This document shows, in pieces, positions 26,346-39,394 of a stretch of 64,000 bases of DNA. The position numbers and the translations under genes are program-made. Location: positions 2,506 to 66,505 of the forward strand of contig QLIY01000252.1 in the NCBI GenBank assembly GCA_003260075.1, in the 5' to 3' direction. Each line of letters starts with the position of its first letter. Position 1 is the stretch's first letter. This DNA comes from Phallusia mammillata (Eukaryota > Chordata > Ascidiacea > Phlebobranchia > Ascidiidae). The notes beneath the pieces are model-generated. The model was not told where the DNA came from. It saw only the letters and a program-made list of their open reading frames with translations, and ran no database searches.

Positions 26346-27283
26346 AAGTTTTTGCACATTCAGATGGAAAAACATTAGGATTTGTCAGGCAATTCATATG
26401 TTCTATTGATTCTTTTTGTCCGTTATTCTAACTTCAGTAAAGATGATCGGTTACAAGGTTACACAAATCCACTAATTAAACTGGTCGTTTTTAGACTCGA
26501 TTCGTCTACTTTTAGGCGCTTGAAACTGTCGAATTCTGGATAATTCCGGGCCTTTATGCTGTCGTATTATATTCCATGTTATGGATTCTGCGCTTTAACC
26601 GACATGGTATTGTTACGAATAATATTATCAATTTGTTTATTGCACTGTTTTGTCACTCGTTTCGTTTGTTCTTTTGTCACAATATGTTGTTCGTTTCCCA
26701 TAATATTATTTATTTGTCTATTGCACAGCAATTTCACCATATGATACTTATTTCCATGTGTTGCTAATATTATCACCTTTGTTTATTTAGCTGTTTCTTC
26801 ACTGTGTTAACACTAACTTTGTTTGTTGCTTCGTCACTGTATGTTATCTTTTATTTTTATTGTTTTCCATTTTTGCGTTTCGGACGCAACCGTCCTTGTT
26901 GCCTTTGGCATTCCTGCGTGTGTCCCTAATTACAAACATCCTCGGGACTTTGCTTAATTTGCCCCAAGAATAACTGCTGTTTTTCCTCGTGGCTGGCTCC
27001 CTAACGTGAGGGCTGTGAAAATGTGATCGGGCAGACTTGGTTGGTCGGCCTTGGTAGAACGTGCTTCTTGGCTTGTGAGATCTTTTACTAATTTGTCTGT
27101 TTTCATATAGTGTTTTTAAAGTGCTACGTTAGCCCGATTGTGTTGTCGAGAACCGTGCTTATTTTACTCCGCTTTTATAATAAGAACAAAGGATATATTG
27201 CATATTTTGTTACTGTTTTGCAAAAGAAGTAAGAGTAGCGCGCGATCTAGTTATTGGTTTTACCGGCTAGCCGTTAGAGCAGC

Positions 27284-27534
27284 NNNNNNNNNNNNNNNNN
27301 NNNNNNNNNNNNNNNNNNNNNNNNNNNNNNNNNNNNNNNNNNNNNNNNNNNNNNNNNNNNNNNNNNNNNNNNNNNNNNNNNNNNNNNNNNNNNNNNNNNN
27401 NNNNNNNNNNNNNNNNNNNNNNNNNNNNNNNNNNNNNNNNNNNNNNNNNNNNNNNNNNNNNNNNNNNNNNNNNNNNNNNNNNNNNNNNNNNNNNNNNNNN
27501 NNNNNNNNNNNNNNNNNNNNNNNNNNNNNNNNNN
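27284..27534. other. assembly gap (251 n)
   Basis: Run of n. Frames reported across it have no meaning. Confidence 0.99.
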
Positions 27535-27583
27535 AATGCAATCATTACTCGTCATACGGTAGAAAATGTCATTTACAAGCCCG

Positions 27584-27681
27584 CCCAAAAAGGCGCAACC
27601 CGCAACTCATGAAAAAAGCCCGCAACTCGATGTCGAAAGTAGCCCAATTCGGCGACAAAAGCGCAACCTGGCAACACTGTT
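27584..27681. mobile_element. probable right end of a hAT-like element
   Basis: Reverse complement begins CAGTGTTGCCAGGTTGCGC, then repeats GGGC words, a terminal pattern common in non-autonomous hAT elements. The other end may lie in the gap. Confidence 0.4.
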
Positions 27682-27979
27682 TCCTAGACACAACAAACGA
27701 ACTACCGACGTTTCCAGCAAACCTGTCGAACACGAGGCGCGAAACTATCCACATGATAGCGCTATTTACACTGAAAATTACAATATGGGGAAACGGTAAT
27801 CAAAAATAATTTGCGATGTAACATAGACAAAACATAATCATCGTTGGAACTGCGTATTTCACCAACTGCCACCAAGTGTATGCATCGATTCCGACACGTA
27901 AGGGGAAGGGGAAGCACTTTTCCCACTTGGAATTTTATTGTACCTGAAACTTAATGTATTTTTTCGAAAAACATGACAA

Positions 27980-29357
27980 GGGGGGGGGGGGAGGCAGAGA
28001 AAAGCTTAGTGGATGTCTTAACAAGCGAGTTTAACGATTGTTGCTTTATTTGCGTATCTGGTGCTCGTGCATACCTGTCAATCAAACTGTTCTAAGGCCC
28101 CATGCGGCCGTAGGACAGGATTTACCAACAAAGCCCTCATAAGGATTACCAACAACGTGTTTTTACTCTTCCGCATTGCGAGTAACTCATCCTCATAAAG
28201 CACATAGCGCATTGACACTCCCTAATGTAATTTGATTTAGACCTGTGCGTTCAAATTCAATTCACATTGTGTTTTTATAAGTGACGCTTTTGTGGTTTGC
28301 AAGGGTATTCAGTTGAATGGAGTCGAATGATCCTCGCGTGCAAGGGTTAGCAGTTTCGGCATTTCCTATGACACAGAAAATTGCCATTCATATGTATTTT
28401 GTACATCTGCTCTTTGCACCAGGTGATTTTTGCAGCAATAATCTGCAGCAAACTTTGTAATCAATGGAGCTGAATAGTTACGCCAAACAACTCTGCCTTT
28501 ATGTGGATTTAAGCACGCAGCAAATCAGCACTCCCTAATTTTTGTTCCGACGGGAATTGAGTTAAGTTATTGTATAAGGTGATGCTTTTTTGTACTTGGT
28601 GGAGTTTATTAGTTGATTGAAGTTGAATAAAAAATACGTGCAAAGCTCATGTCTGCTAGGTGTTTTGTGGCACAATTGTTGGTGATGATTTTACAAACCC
28701 GACAATATAAACTCCGGACAGCGTTAAACATTTTGCAAGCAGGAAGATGTTTACCTGGAAAGAAATTAATGACTGAAACGCTTTAACGTTAACAAAACAT
28801 TTATGCCTTGTAAAAAATAGTTTTACACTTTTACCTGTTGGCATTCGTCAAAATATCAGCACTTTAACAATTTTTTGGTACGCTATGTACAAAATAGTAC
28901 TTAATGCGACTCAATTACAAATGTCCAGCAGCACCTACACGAAATTTGTTACTCTTAGTATCAGTAAACATACAAGACGCAAGATTTAATTTGTACATTT
29001 TTCAAAGCAATCGCTGCAATTCTGTTTTTAACAGCTTCGGACATTAACTGGGCGGAATTCATTAAGAGTTCTTAATGTAGATCAAAGGTGTGCAACCATT
29101 ATCACTGTAGGGCCAAATACAATAGTCATTATTAGATCGCTGGCTGTAGCTTTATATAACACAAGGTGATTTTACTTGTGCATATGAAATGTCTACTCTA
29201 TATTGAGTTAACAATTACAATTAAAATTCGCATTTAATGCCAGTCGCATATTGTCAGGTGGAAGTAAACAGCACCGGGCGCATTAATCTGCTCAAAAATA
29301 TGTAAAAAAAATTCTTATAAAATTTACAAATACATTTTTAAGTGGATGCAGGTTCTT
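27980..29357. other. no gene; G12 run and two GCGTG modules
   Basis: G-run at 27980-27991. Modules near 28275-28345 and 28580-28650 share GTGA-GCTTTTGTGG.. and ..GCGTGCAAGG or ACGTGCAAAG endings. A hAT-like single end sits near 29083. Confidence 0.45.
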
Positions 29358-29949
29358 CTACTGTTTATCAATATCCACAGAGAAGTTTACGTGGCCCTCC
29401 TGTGGCTTAAAGTTTACACCGTTATATTTAGGAGGTGGCGTCTTGCCTGCACTGCTGTAAAAATAAAAAAAATGACTCTGTGCACGCGCAGTTAACTTAC
29501 CAACCTGAACTTACATAAACGCTTTGACCACTTGAGTCAAATGCTTTTGGTTTTGAAAGTTAAAAGCAACCAGGACCACAATCATTCAAACAATGACAAT
29601 GGACGCCGTCACAGCCGCAATTGAAATTGCCACTGATTCCGACAAGGAATTTTCCTCAGTGTAAGTGGGTCGAAGTATTGGTTGTCTATTTCCATGGTCA
29701 CCCTTATGTCTTAGCATCAATAAACTATCTCTTAATCTCCTGATCTATTACTTTTAAGGTGTTTGGTGCTGCGTTGCTCATATCTAAAAAAAGTTACATT
29801 GTTGTGCAAACTTTAGTTTCTCAAAAAAACGTGTTGTTACCCTTTACATCTATTGATATTATGAGTGAGTCGTGTTTGACGAAATGTCTGGTGCTAATAA
29901 TATCGCTTGTCGTCATAAATTGACTGTATCTCCATCCACTGTTTGTCCA
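29358..29949 (-). pseudogene. meprin 3' remnant (exons 15-17 only), right copy
   Basis: Tail exon 29358-29454, transmembrane exon 29515-29783 and last MATH exon 29841-29949, with splice sites kept. The transmembrane exon has two early stops (EIKR then TAG; DAKT then TAA). The tail has PPPKY instead of PPPDY. Upstream exons 1-14 are absent. The space is taken by a MITE and propeptide member B, followed near 33760 by meprin 5'-flank repeat. Confidence 0.82.
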
Positions 29950-30477
29950 CTGTTTTTAGGAGAAGTATGTATTTGAACCCTACACATATTCGCAGTGTCA
30001 GTACGAGAGTTTGCGTATGAAACTAATGTGGAAACAACTATGTGCCTTTCGTTGACGTTGCACTGACTATTGCTATGTATATACACACAAAAATTCCATC
30101 AGATAGGTTATATCAGCACTTAATAAAATCACTTTTTTGTCTTAAGAAACAAAAACAACAAAACATGTTTATAATTTTGTTATTTTGCGAATAAGAAACT
30201 AAGTTATCCAGAATTTATTACGCCGCGTCGGAAGCGGAAATATATACGTTGAACTTTAATCGATAGTTGTTTGGACATGGCGTGGAGGTTTTGTGGTTTT
30301 GTGGTAAGGCTTGACTGAATGCGAATAAACATCGCGTGCAGAGCTCAAAACTCATGTCAGTTTTCATGTGCACGGTCGCGTAACACAGCGTTGGAAAATG
30401 TTGTTTTTGGGTTAGATGTATGGCAGTCTAAAGTATATAGTGGTGTTTAATTCTTATAATATACATTCTACTTAAAG

Positions 30478-30692
30478 CAGTGGTCGGTAAGCTTTTTTGC
30501 ACTGCGGATCGGTTTGAAACTGAAATTCTTATCACGGACAGCTCTTTAAAAAGCACAAATGTTCAGCACTGAAAACTAATTATAGTTATTACAACTTTGA
30601 CTCAATGCAAACCTTGAGCAAGTTTTATGCGGCCCGGTAGCAAATCCCTCACGGACCGGCACCGGGCCGCGGACCAGTGGTTCTGACCACTG
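30478..30692. mobile_element. hAT-type MITE (intact copy)
   Basis: CAGTGGTCGGTAAGC to GGTTCTGACCACTG, with flanks acttaaag and atttaaag. Confidence 0.8.
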
Positions 30693-31004
30693 ATTTAAAG
30701 GGTGGACACTGAACGAAATTTTATAACTTCCATGTTATAATATCATGATAAATTAAATAAGCACAAAACATTTACCCCACACCGGAGATTAATGACAGAA
30801 ACAAACTACTAAAGATCTTTATTACAGCACAAAAATCGGTAATGTACAAATTAGAACACAAAAGTAAAATCAACTACATCAAATACATAGCTGTTATTAC
30901 ATCGATTATTTTTTGGCAGGTTAATCCCATGAAGGTATTCTATATTTATTTTTTGTCTGTTCAATAACTATTGTCCAAACAAAATATTAAACAACTATAT
31001 GCCT

Positions 31005-32205
31005 TCAGGGGACCATAGAGATCACCTGCTTTCCCTTTTTCCTAATATCAGGTTCAACATATCCTGGCAAAGGTGGTCTTGCTTCTCTTTTTTCTACTCT
31101 TTTCTGAATTCCTGGTTGCGTATAGCCTGGAGGTTGTATTATTTCCCTTTTCTTTACACTTTTATGGTCAGCAAATCTGAAAAGCATTTAAATGAGGAAT
31201 TAATATGATTGTGGCGTTTGCAAACTTTTCGAAATTTTAACCAACCAAAATTTTTTACATCATTTAATCGAAAAAAATAGCATCATTTTGCTTTGTTGCC
31301 TAAAGCATGGGTCGGCAACCTTTTTTGCCCTGCGGACCGGTTTTGAGCCTAAAATTTGATACCGGACCGGTCCTAAAAAAACTACAAATATTTAGCAACA
31401 AAAACGCCTAAATTAGTTTACCATTACAGGGATACATCGGAAAAAATGTTTTAAAGCATTTGACCTGAAAGATTATACGGCTTGGTAACAAACTCCTCGC
31501 GGACTGGTATTGGGCCGCGACCCGGCGGTTGCCGACCACTGGATTAAACAACCTAATTGTTTTACTCATTAAATAATCACCTAATTATGCCATATCCACC
31601 AACCTCCCTGTAATGTTAAAGCACCAATATCGAGCTACATCATTGCACTTGATGTAAAATTATTTGGAAGTGGACGATAAGTTGAAGTTCAAACTTAGCT
31701 ATAAAACCCAAACAGAAGGTTGTTGTTCTGTGAATTGACTATTTATCAAATTGCAGGTTGGGAAAGTTATATAATTGCAACTGCTTTTGCACGTTTTCAG
31801 AAAACAAAACTAACATGTTTTGACTGATTTAACCTTTTGAAGTGGATCATTTGCATCGACTCGCATTTGCGTGAGAAGTCGTTTTAATTTTAAGATTTAT
31901 TACATACATTTTCGGCGCCATACATAAGGAACAATGCAAATTGGCAAACAAAATTTGATGCAACAGACCAATAATCCTAAAATGCTTTCTATTTTACAAA
32001 AATTGTGTGTACTGGAAAAGTAAAAACTTGAAACACTAAGTTTAATTGTATTGTTTTAGATTTTCATTTTTATTTATATTAAGGTAGTGCATGAAATGAA
32101 AGCTTAAATGCGCAAAACTGACCCGACTGCCTTTGCTTTGCCGACCTCTGCATAGTAGCATATCAGAAGGACGCTGACAAGAATGAGGGCTCCACAAAAT
32201 TTCAT
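31005..32205 (-). CDS. secreted dibasic propeptide, family member B (two exons, 84 aa)
   Basis: Exon 1 at 32123-32205 and exon 2 at 31005-31176. The predicted protein is identical to member A: signal peptide, KSVKKR, then two PxPGY segments bounded by QKR, VEKR and RKK. If 7617-13868 is an unmerged haplotype, A and B are alleles of one locus and this is the better assembled one. Intron 31177-32122 holds a MITE at 31306-31541. Expected to enter the secretory pathway; peptide function unknown. Confidence 0.72.
31306..31541. mobile_element. hAT-type MITE in the intron of member B
   Basis: Same element as at 9973-10208. Confidence 0.75.
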
Positions 32206-32530
32206 CTTTAGTTTTTAAAATTCTTTACCCAGCATCAGTTTGCAGAAAACACCTGTAAATAGCTTCGCCAGCCACCAAAGTCGCAAATTATATTGCCGGG
32301 CCTTTTTTCTGGGGCGGCTTGCCTGCAGTCCTTCTTCTTTTTTTCCCAAAAAATACACGAGCAAGACAGAAGGCAATCGCATTTTTTGCAAATTTTTGGT
32401 TGATCAGCAAAACATTATTATTTATTTAATTCGTCATGAATTTTAAGTCAACCGACGAGCAATGTTAGCACACGAAACCAAATATGAATTTTAAAAAAGA
32501 AAATTTTGTGTTTTACTATTTTCTTACACT

Positions 32531-32816
32531 CATTCATAGCTTGTCACGCCAGTGCTGGAGCCAGGTGAGGGCCTCTTCCGTGATGTCCCTCAAAGATTGG
32601 TCAACGCATGCTGGGCCAAGAGGGCAGCGGGATAATATATGGTCCATCGATTGAGTTTCTAGGCCACATTCGCAATATACATCCTGTACGAAGCCCCAGT
32701 TGTAGAGGTTTGCATTGGTGCGCCCAACAGCGAGCCCCATTTAGGGAGCATCAGTCCCTTCTTGTCAAGGTAGGTATCTTTTGGAGTGATTCCGAAGGGT
32801 CTGAAATGGCGGGTAT
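32531..32816 (-). mobile_element. 5'-truncated LINE, second copy of the 11198-11483 insertion
   Basis: Same coding remnant (CECG, MDHIL, CPLGPAC) and the same ttttcttacact flanks. Confidence 0.8.
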
Positions 32817-32828
32817 TTTTCTTACACT

Positions 32829-35183
32829 ACTAACCTGAAATACCGCCGAACTACAAGTATTATGAAAGTAGATGTGTAACGAAAGGTTGCAAGCTATTTT
32901 AGACTAACTTAACTTCAAATTCGACTAACTCGAATTCAAATTTGTCACAATAAGCAATCATTGCAATGCGCTATTTCTCAATAGAGAGAAGTAAAATAAA
33001 GTTACCCCAAAACGTACTGAATGTTGTGAAATACGCGATTCTCGGACTATTCTGCCTAAATATTTAACACTTGCTCACTCAACAAATATCCACAACTCAG
33101 CATTTTTGAAGCGCAACGAATCGACACAAAGACTTTTTTGCAAGTCATGAGTTTTCGCCATTGTGTGAATAAGTGTGACGCATTTGTGTTTGTTGAGGTT
33201 TTTTAGTTGACTGAAGACTAAAAACCTCGCGTGCAAGCTTCAGGTTTTGTGGTGTTTTTCAATGCATTGTTGCGTAACACAAGCTTGATACACAAAGTTA
33301 AGGCGTTCCGCGAATATCCCTTACAAACTTCAGTACAGGGCTGCACTTACTTTAACTTGTCTTTAAATAATGTAGTGGGTTAAGGTCACTACTTCTATAG
33401 TTTCCAAACATATCGCGTGCAACACAGCCAATAAGTTAAAAACGGTTTGTGATGACCACTGAGGAGTTAATGTAACTCTGGCTAAATTAAAGTAAAAATA
33501 CAGCAATGTATCTACAACACAAACGGTAAATGACTTAGGAAATATAGGAAACGAATAAGCCTAAACGAAGAGAAAACTAGACATCCTACCGTTAACGAGA
33601 CAAACCAATAATGACCGGAAGGAAGTGACCGGACGTAATAAAAAGGCAAAACGGAACATGGAAAAACCAGAACACGACACAGAAATGAAGTTCACCACAA
33701 TCTCCCCCACAAAAATAAATAGGGAGCAAACATAAAACAAATGCCAATAGTTGTATCAATCATTTCTTACACGAAATCCACAACTTTGTAAATCCACAAA
33801 TACGCAGCCCACAACTTGTTGTTGCAATTTAGTAATTAAACTAGTTTGGAGTGGCATAGCACAATGTTTTTATGTATGAAGTGCATATAACGTTACATTA
33901 GAAACAAAACAGATTTTAAACAGTATGTGCCAGCACGCACTGAACATTGTTGATTCTATGCGCGTACCAAATTATTACAAACTAATTAAAAGTTTATTGT
34001 GAAAAAGTCCATAACTTGTTGTAAGTTTGTGTTTAAGTTAGATACATAGCACAATGGTTCATGTGTGCATACCCCGGCACCCGAAACAAAACTACTTTGT
34101 TGCATGTCACTTTTTTAATAATAAATAAAGTTGAAAGCAAAATAAGGTTTTTGTACTGAGTACAACAAACAGAATGGTGTGTGTTAAAAAGATTTTCTAA
34201 CAGGTAGAACTCAAGCAAAGTTTGTTCTGTCTGTTTTATTTTATTTGGACGTCACGTTAAAAAATGCGGTTTAATTATTGAAAAGTGGATCCTTTTGCAA
34301 ACATGCACTGTGTACATGCTGCAACCAACAGCTTATTTTTGCTGCAAGTACAGAAGTAAGACAACAGAATTCGCACTTTGTCCATACTAAATTAATGCTA
34401 ATCTAATAAATGTAAAGTAATAATTTTGGCCCCGGAGGTTTGCTAAGGCAAGCAATGCAAAGTTTGTTGTCTGTTTCATATTTAAATTTGTTTTCCAAAA
34501 CACAACACACCATATGATGTGCAAAGCAGTACAGTGCCTCGTGCGAAAGGTTGTATTGACATAATACCAGAAACAGAATAGGCAAATAAACTGCTGAAAC
34601 AATTCGATATTTTCGGGCGTTCGTATGTTTTTAGTGTGCAGCTATAAATATTAGGGCTTTTACAAAATCAAAAGGACGTTAAGGTTGTTATGTCTGAAGT
34701 TTTTATGTCAAACTTTCAAGGTGTTACTGTGAAATGCATTTACTACACAGCCATTGTTAGAATACTAGTATTTTTCATTGTTTCCGATCGTAACTACAAT
34801 CAGTTTTATAGTCATGAAATAAATCATGAGGTTTAAATACTTTTATGTTTGAAACCTATTAGCGTCAAATAGTTCATTTAACAAAGGTATGAACAATCTT
34901 GTGTTACCCTAACATGTTTAACTATCTCTGTTTTGCTGCAAACGGCGTTTTGATAAAAGCATATGTTATTTTCCTCACAAATATGTATAAACTTTGTCAT
35001 TCCATAGAGCCCATCCCAAAATTAAAACCACTTGAGTTTCTTTATGCAACAACTTGTTGCACACTTAAAAACATTTATTGCTGAAACAATAAAATCACGT
35101 AAACATTAAGGCATGTATAATTGCGCCCAAAATTGTACAACAAATTTCGTAATATATTTTTTTTGAAAGTGGATGCAGGCACT
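32829..35183. other. intergenic, no gene; meprin-flank repeat at 33760-34230
   Basis: Equivalent of 11496-13868. The flank repeat sits 3' of meprin copy 3 but in the place expected for the 5' flank of the remnant at 29358-29949. Confidence 0.5.
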
Positions 35184-38100
35184 CTACTTTTTATCAATAT
35201 CCACAGAGAAGTTTACATGGCCCTCCCGTGGCTTAAAGTTTGCACCGTTGTAGTCAGGAGGTGGCGTCTTGCCTGCACCGCTGTAAATAAAAAAAATGAA
35301 TTTGTGCACACGCAGTTAACTTACCAACCTGAACTTACATGAATGCTTTGACCACTTGAGTCAAATGCTTCTGATTTTGGAAGTTAAAAGTAACCAGGAC
35401 CACAATCATTAAAACAAAGACAATAGACGCCGTAACAGCCGCAATTGAAATTGCTTCGGATACCGATAGGGAATTTTCATCTGTGTAAGTTGGTCGAAGT
35501 ATTGGTTGTCTATCTTTATCGTTGTCCATCTTTGTTAGCCTCATTGAACTAGAAATTTTAGCCTCCGGATTGGCTATTTTAGAGGTGTATGGGGCTGCGT
35601 TGCTCATATCTAAAATAACATTACATGGTTATGCAGTCTTTTAGTTTGAAATAAAACATGTTGTTACCCTTCACATCTATTGATATCATAAGTGAGTTGT
35701 GCTTGACGAAATGTCTGGTGCCAATAATATCGCTTGTCTTCATAAATTGACTGTATCCCCATCCACCGTTTGTCCACTGGTTTATGAAACAATATTGGTA
35801 TTATGGCTCGTTATTAATTCCTGGAACATATTTAAATTAATACCAACCCCTGTCGGTTGACTCCAGCAAGATTCGCAACTGTCACTTGTGATAAAATGAC
35901 TGTATTGGTTCATCCTGATCTGTGCATCGGATTCTTGGTCAACCACTGACATTTTAATATTTCTATCATAGAATGGCCACTTCAATTTATCATCATTGAC
36001 ACCCATAGCGACGTAGTAATACATAGCTAAATATTCGCCGTTGGAACCATCAGCTCCAGCAGGAAAGACCTAAAAATTAGTTGTCATTGCTGTTTTATTG
36101 CTTTTTTGCGAATTACCTTCGTTTACCTACCGTTACATAAAATGCATATCCATCATCAGTGTACATAATAGGGCTCAACACGTAATCACCGGTTGATGAA
36201 CTAGCAAGTAATTCTGAATAGTCGTGAATAACAAAATAACTGGTCTCACAAGGTTTGTCTAGAACTGTAATGTCATCGACTGCTATCACATCAAGGGTCT
36301 GACCACCTACAAGCAAAAACGCAGGGACATAAAAACTAACGATTCCACACAAATTAAGTAAGAAATACCTGAATTAGCTACAAACACGAGTTTGTATTCT
36401 GCTGGTGCCGAAATGGTAAGACGCTCAATGTTCCAATAAGTTTCGTGGTCGCCAGTTAATGTTGTAACAGGTGACCCCAGTTGTAATATGTCGCCAGTTG
36501 ATGGGTCAATTGTTGCAACATACACACTATTCCGATTATTTTAGCTTAACCTATGTCGACTGATTTGTATAAGAACCTTCAAACGCGTATTTGCGCTTGC
36601 TACCTTAATGATGCTGGGCTGTTGGTCGCAAGATCCATGTAGTAGAAAAACTCGAGACACTGCTGGGGCACATTTGATTTCAAGCGCATTGCTCGCATAT
36701 TTGCAACTTCGTTTAAGTCTGCATTACTGTCAAAGAGCATGTAACTTCCTACAAATAAAATGAAAACAAAAAATGTCATCAAACTGGTTGATGGATGCTC
36801 AAGTTGCTTTCGATCTTACCGTATCCGTCAATCCCGCTAGTTCCATCTGTATTCGGAACGTTTGGTGAAACTGTCACAGTTGTCGATTCACCAATCGTGT
36901 ATCTAAATAAACGTTTGCAAAATTTCTAGAGACTGTTAAACAAAATTAACTCGATATTTTGACCTATCGGTCATTGTTGTGGATAATGCCAGCTGCTTAA
37001 TGAAAACATGGTGTTAGCACAAAAAATTACCACATGTTATGACATTCACAAATGTTCACGATACCTTAACCAGTCAGCATCGTCTGTAGATTCTTGTACA
37101 TAGCCGCAAACAGATTCGCTCTCAAAGTTGCAAGTATATGAAACTCTCAGGGGCTCCGCTGATTATCAGAAAAAAGAGATATAACGGAAATAATTTGAAA
37201 AGCAAGCATTTAACACCTACCGCACTGGTACATGCGGTTAATTTTTGTCACGTCTCCAACACTAAACGTTCGTCTTTGACCAATCACGTCTTGAAACGCA
37301 GGGTCAAGTGTTATGATGGTTTTCTGACCATTTGATCTGAAATCAATAAGTACCTTATTTGAAAGGAAAACTATTAACATAAAAATAAACCTACGTGAAT
37401 GCCGTATCTGAGTAATGCATAACGGAATTGTAGTCGTAAGGTACCCTTCTGTCATCAATCACATCGTAACTATATGAGTCGAAAGCATACTCTTTTTCTG
37501 AAACACAAACAGTATCTAACAGTTAGATTGTAAGACACGATGTTTAAACAGCAATAGAACAATTTTCTTTGCTGATACTAGCAAATTGTAACTTACTAAT
37601 CATAAACTATGCTAATACCTGGGGTGATGTTTTCTATTTGAATTGTCACGTAATCATTTCGATCTGTTCGACTCTGTTCATGATAAATTCCAAGGGCGTG
37701 CATTATTTCGTGTATTACTGTTGACATTGATTCACATCCAGTTCCAATAGAAATAGTTTGCATTCCACCAATTTGACCCACGTATGACCAACACCTTTGT
37801 TTGAATGATTTAAAACCATTTAATTATTAGTCTATTTCTGCCCATATCTGCTTGTTTTATTCACTTTTAATAATTTAGTCAAAAGTAATTAGGAGCCTAC
37901 CCGTCTAAAGGTTCAAAATAAATGTAATTGGTTTCAGTTGTTCTATCGACAAAGCTCAAGCAAGTTCGCATTTCGTATTCACGGAGAGCGTCTTCAATTG
38001 CTGCTAATGCCTACACAAGAAAGTTTTTAAAGAGGCATTAGTAAAAAAAAACCAAAAAATATGAGACTGCTTATACTCGATACCTGTAGATTAAGATCTG

Positions 38101-38596
38101 GTGAATACGCAACCGGTATAGACCTGGTGTCCCAGTATTTTCCCTCGTCTACCAAAGTGTTGTAGGTGTTCACTGATGCAATATCGCCATCACGAAGACC
38201 TTTATCTACATTGGAACATAAAAAAACGATGCAACGTCGGTGTTTTATTGTAATGAGTGACACATACCGGCGTTTATTTTGAAGATATCTCTCTCTTGAA
38301 ATGCCTCAAACCTTTCAAAGTTGTTTTGCCCACCAACCAAAAGTTCTGAAAAGTCCTAATATTTTAGTGGCTTGTATGCGAAAAGCAAAATGTTGCATAT
38401 TGAAATATTTTCTTACCACTTTTGGTCGAAATTCCACCTCTACTAATAATCTTAAACTCTCGTGGCGCACGATTGGCCTAGGAACAAAACAAATTGCTTG
38501 ATAACTTTGTATGATGTAATTTTAGTAAAATGAAACAGTTACCTGCACCACAAGCACACTGAAGAATACGAAGAAAATGACAAATAGACTCCGCAT
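35184..38596 (-). CDS. meprin-like astacin metalloprotease, copy 3 (complete, 17 exons, 724 aa)
   Basis: Exons: 38543-38596, 38417-38477, 38268-38345, 38084-38205, 37901-38010, 37619-37794, 37395-37497, 37221-37336, 37065-37158, 36820-36902, 36604-36748, 36369-36526, 36131-36306, 35848-36069, 35668-35776, 35339-35609 and 35184-35280. They sum to 2175 nt with one open frame. Signal peptide 1-18; propeptide with DGDI at 70-73; astacin domain with HEIMHALGIYHE at 170-181 (three zinc His and catalytic Glu) and SVMHY at 225-229; MAM about 283-452; MATH about 453-602; transmembrane 655-677; cytoplasmic tail with PPPDY at 699-703. Length is in the meprin range (about 700-750). If the last intron were retained, the protein would end just after KAFM. 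A TATA-like box lies at 38871-38880. Confidence 0.92.
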
Positions 38597-38870
38597 GACA
38601 CTTGTAAGAATGAAACCTAAAGCAATTTTTAAACCTTACTGTAAACGAATAAAAAACATCCACTTTTTAAATACCACCGATACGACTTCTAGAAATGTAG
38701 ATTAACACCCTAATTATTGAACTGCAGTTATTATTATTTTTCGACAAAGAACCAAAATCTTGTTGCATAAACTGTTTGAATCAACAAAGTCATAATGCAC
38801 CAATGTTCAGTAGCGTTTCTGCACTTAAAAGTTAAATCGGTCCATGTCTTGCCGATTTGCCAATCAACAG

Positions 38871-38880
38871 TCTATATATA
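38871..38880 (-). promoter_or_regulatory. TATA-like box upstream of meprin copy 3
   Basis: TATATATAGA on the minus strand, about 280 bp before the ATG and collinear with the box of copy 1. Confidence 0.35.
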
Positions 38881-38929
38881 CTGCGATTTGTAGCAACATT
38901 TTTGCAACAAGTCAAAGTACGGTAGGTGA

Positions 38930-39290
38930 ACAGCACGCATAACATGTTGTTGATTACTTTCTAGCGCAAGGTTATCACAAACCAAATATTGGTAGATCGA
39001 TAAGTTGCCTACAACCTGTTGTTGCAGTCTTGTAGTTTAATTAGTTTCGAGTGCAAAGCACAATGGTTTCTTATATGAGAAGATCGTGCTGCATCGAAAA
39101 CAAATGAACGTTTGCAACATGTTCCAGCACATAATACATGTTGTTAATTCCATCGACAAACGTTTATCACAAACAATTATTTGTTTAAAGATAAAAAACC
39201 CACAACCTGTTGTTGTAGTCTTGCATTTAAATTAGTTTCGAGTAATGTAACACAATGGGTTCTTGTGTGAGTGTAATAACGCTTCACCGG
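38930..39290. repeat. meprin-flank tandem repeat
   Basis: About two units of the 3690-5000 family. Confidence 0.65.
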
Positions 39291-39394
39291 AAACAAAACA
39301 ACTTTTGTTTTATTTGCCAATTTTGTTCAAGATAAGACTTTGAGCATAATATGCTCGAGGCCTGCGTCACCGCCACTAATAAAATGGTGTTTAG

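Noticed and set aside
27138-27809. 223-residue frame
   Set aside because: Most of it is the 251-n gap; the flanks are repeat sequence.
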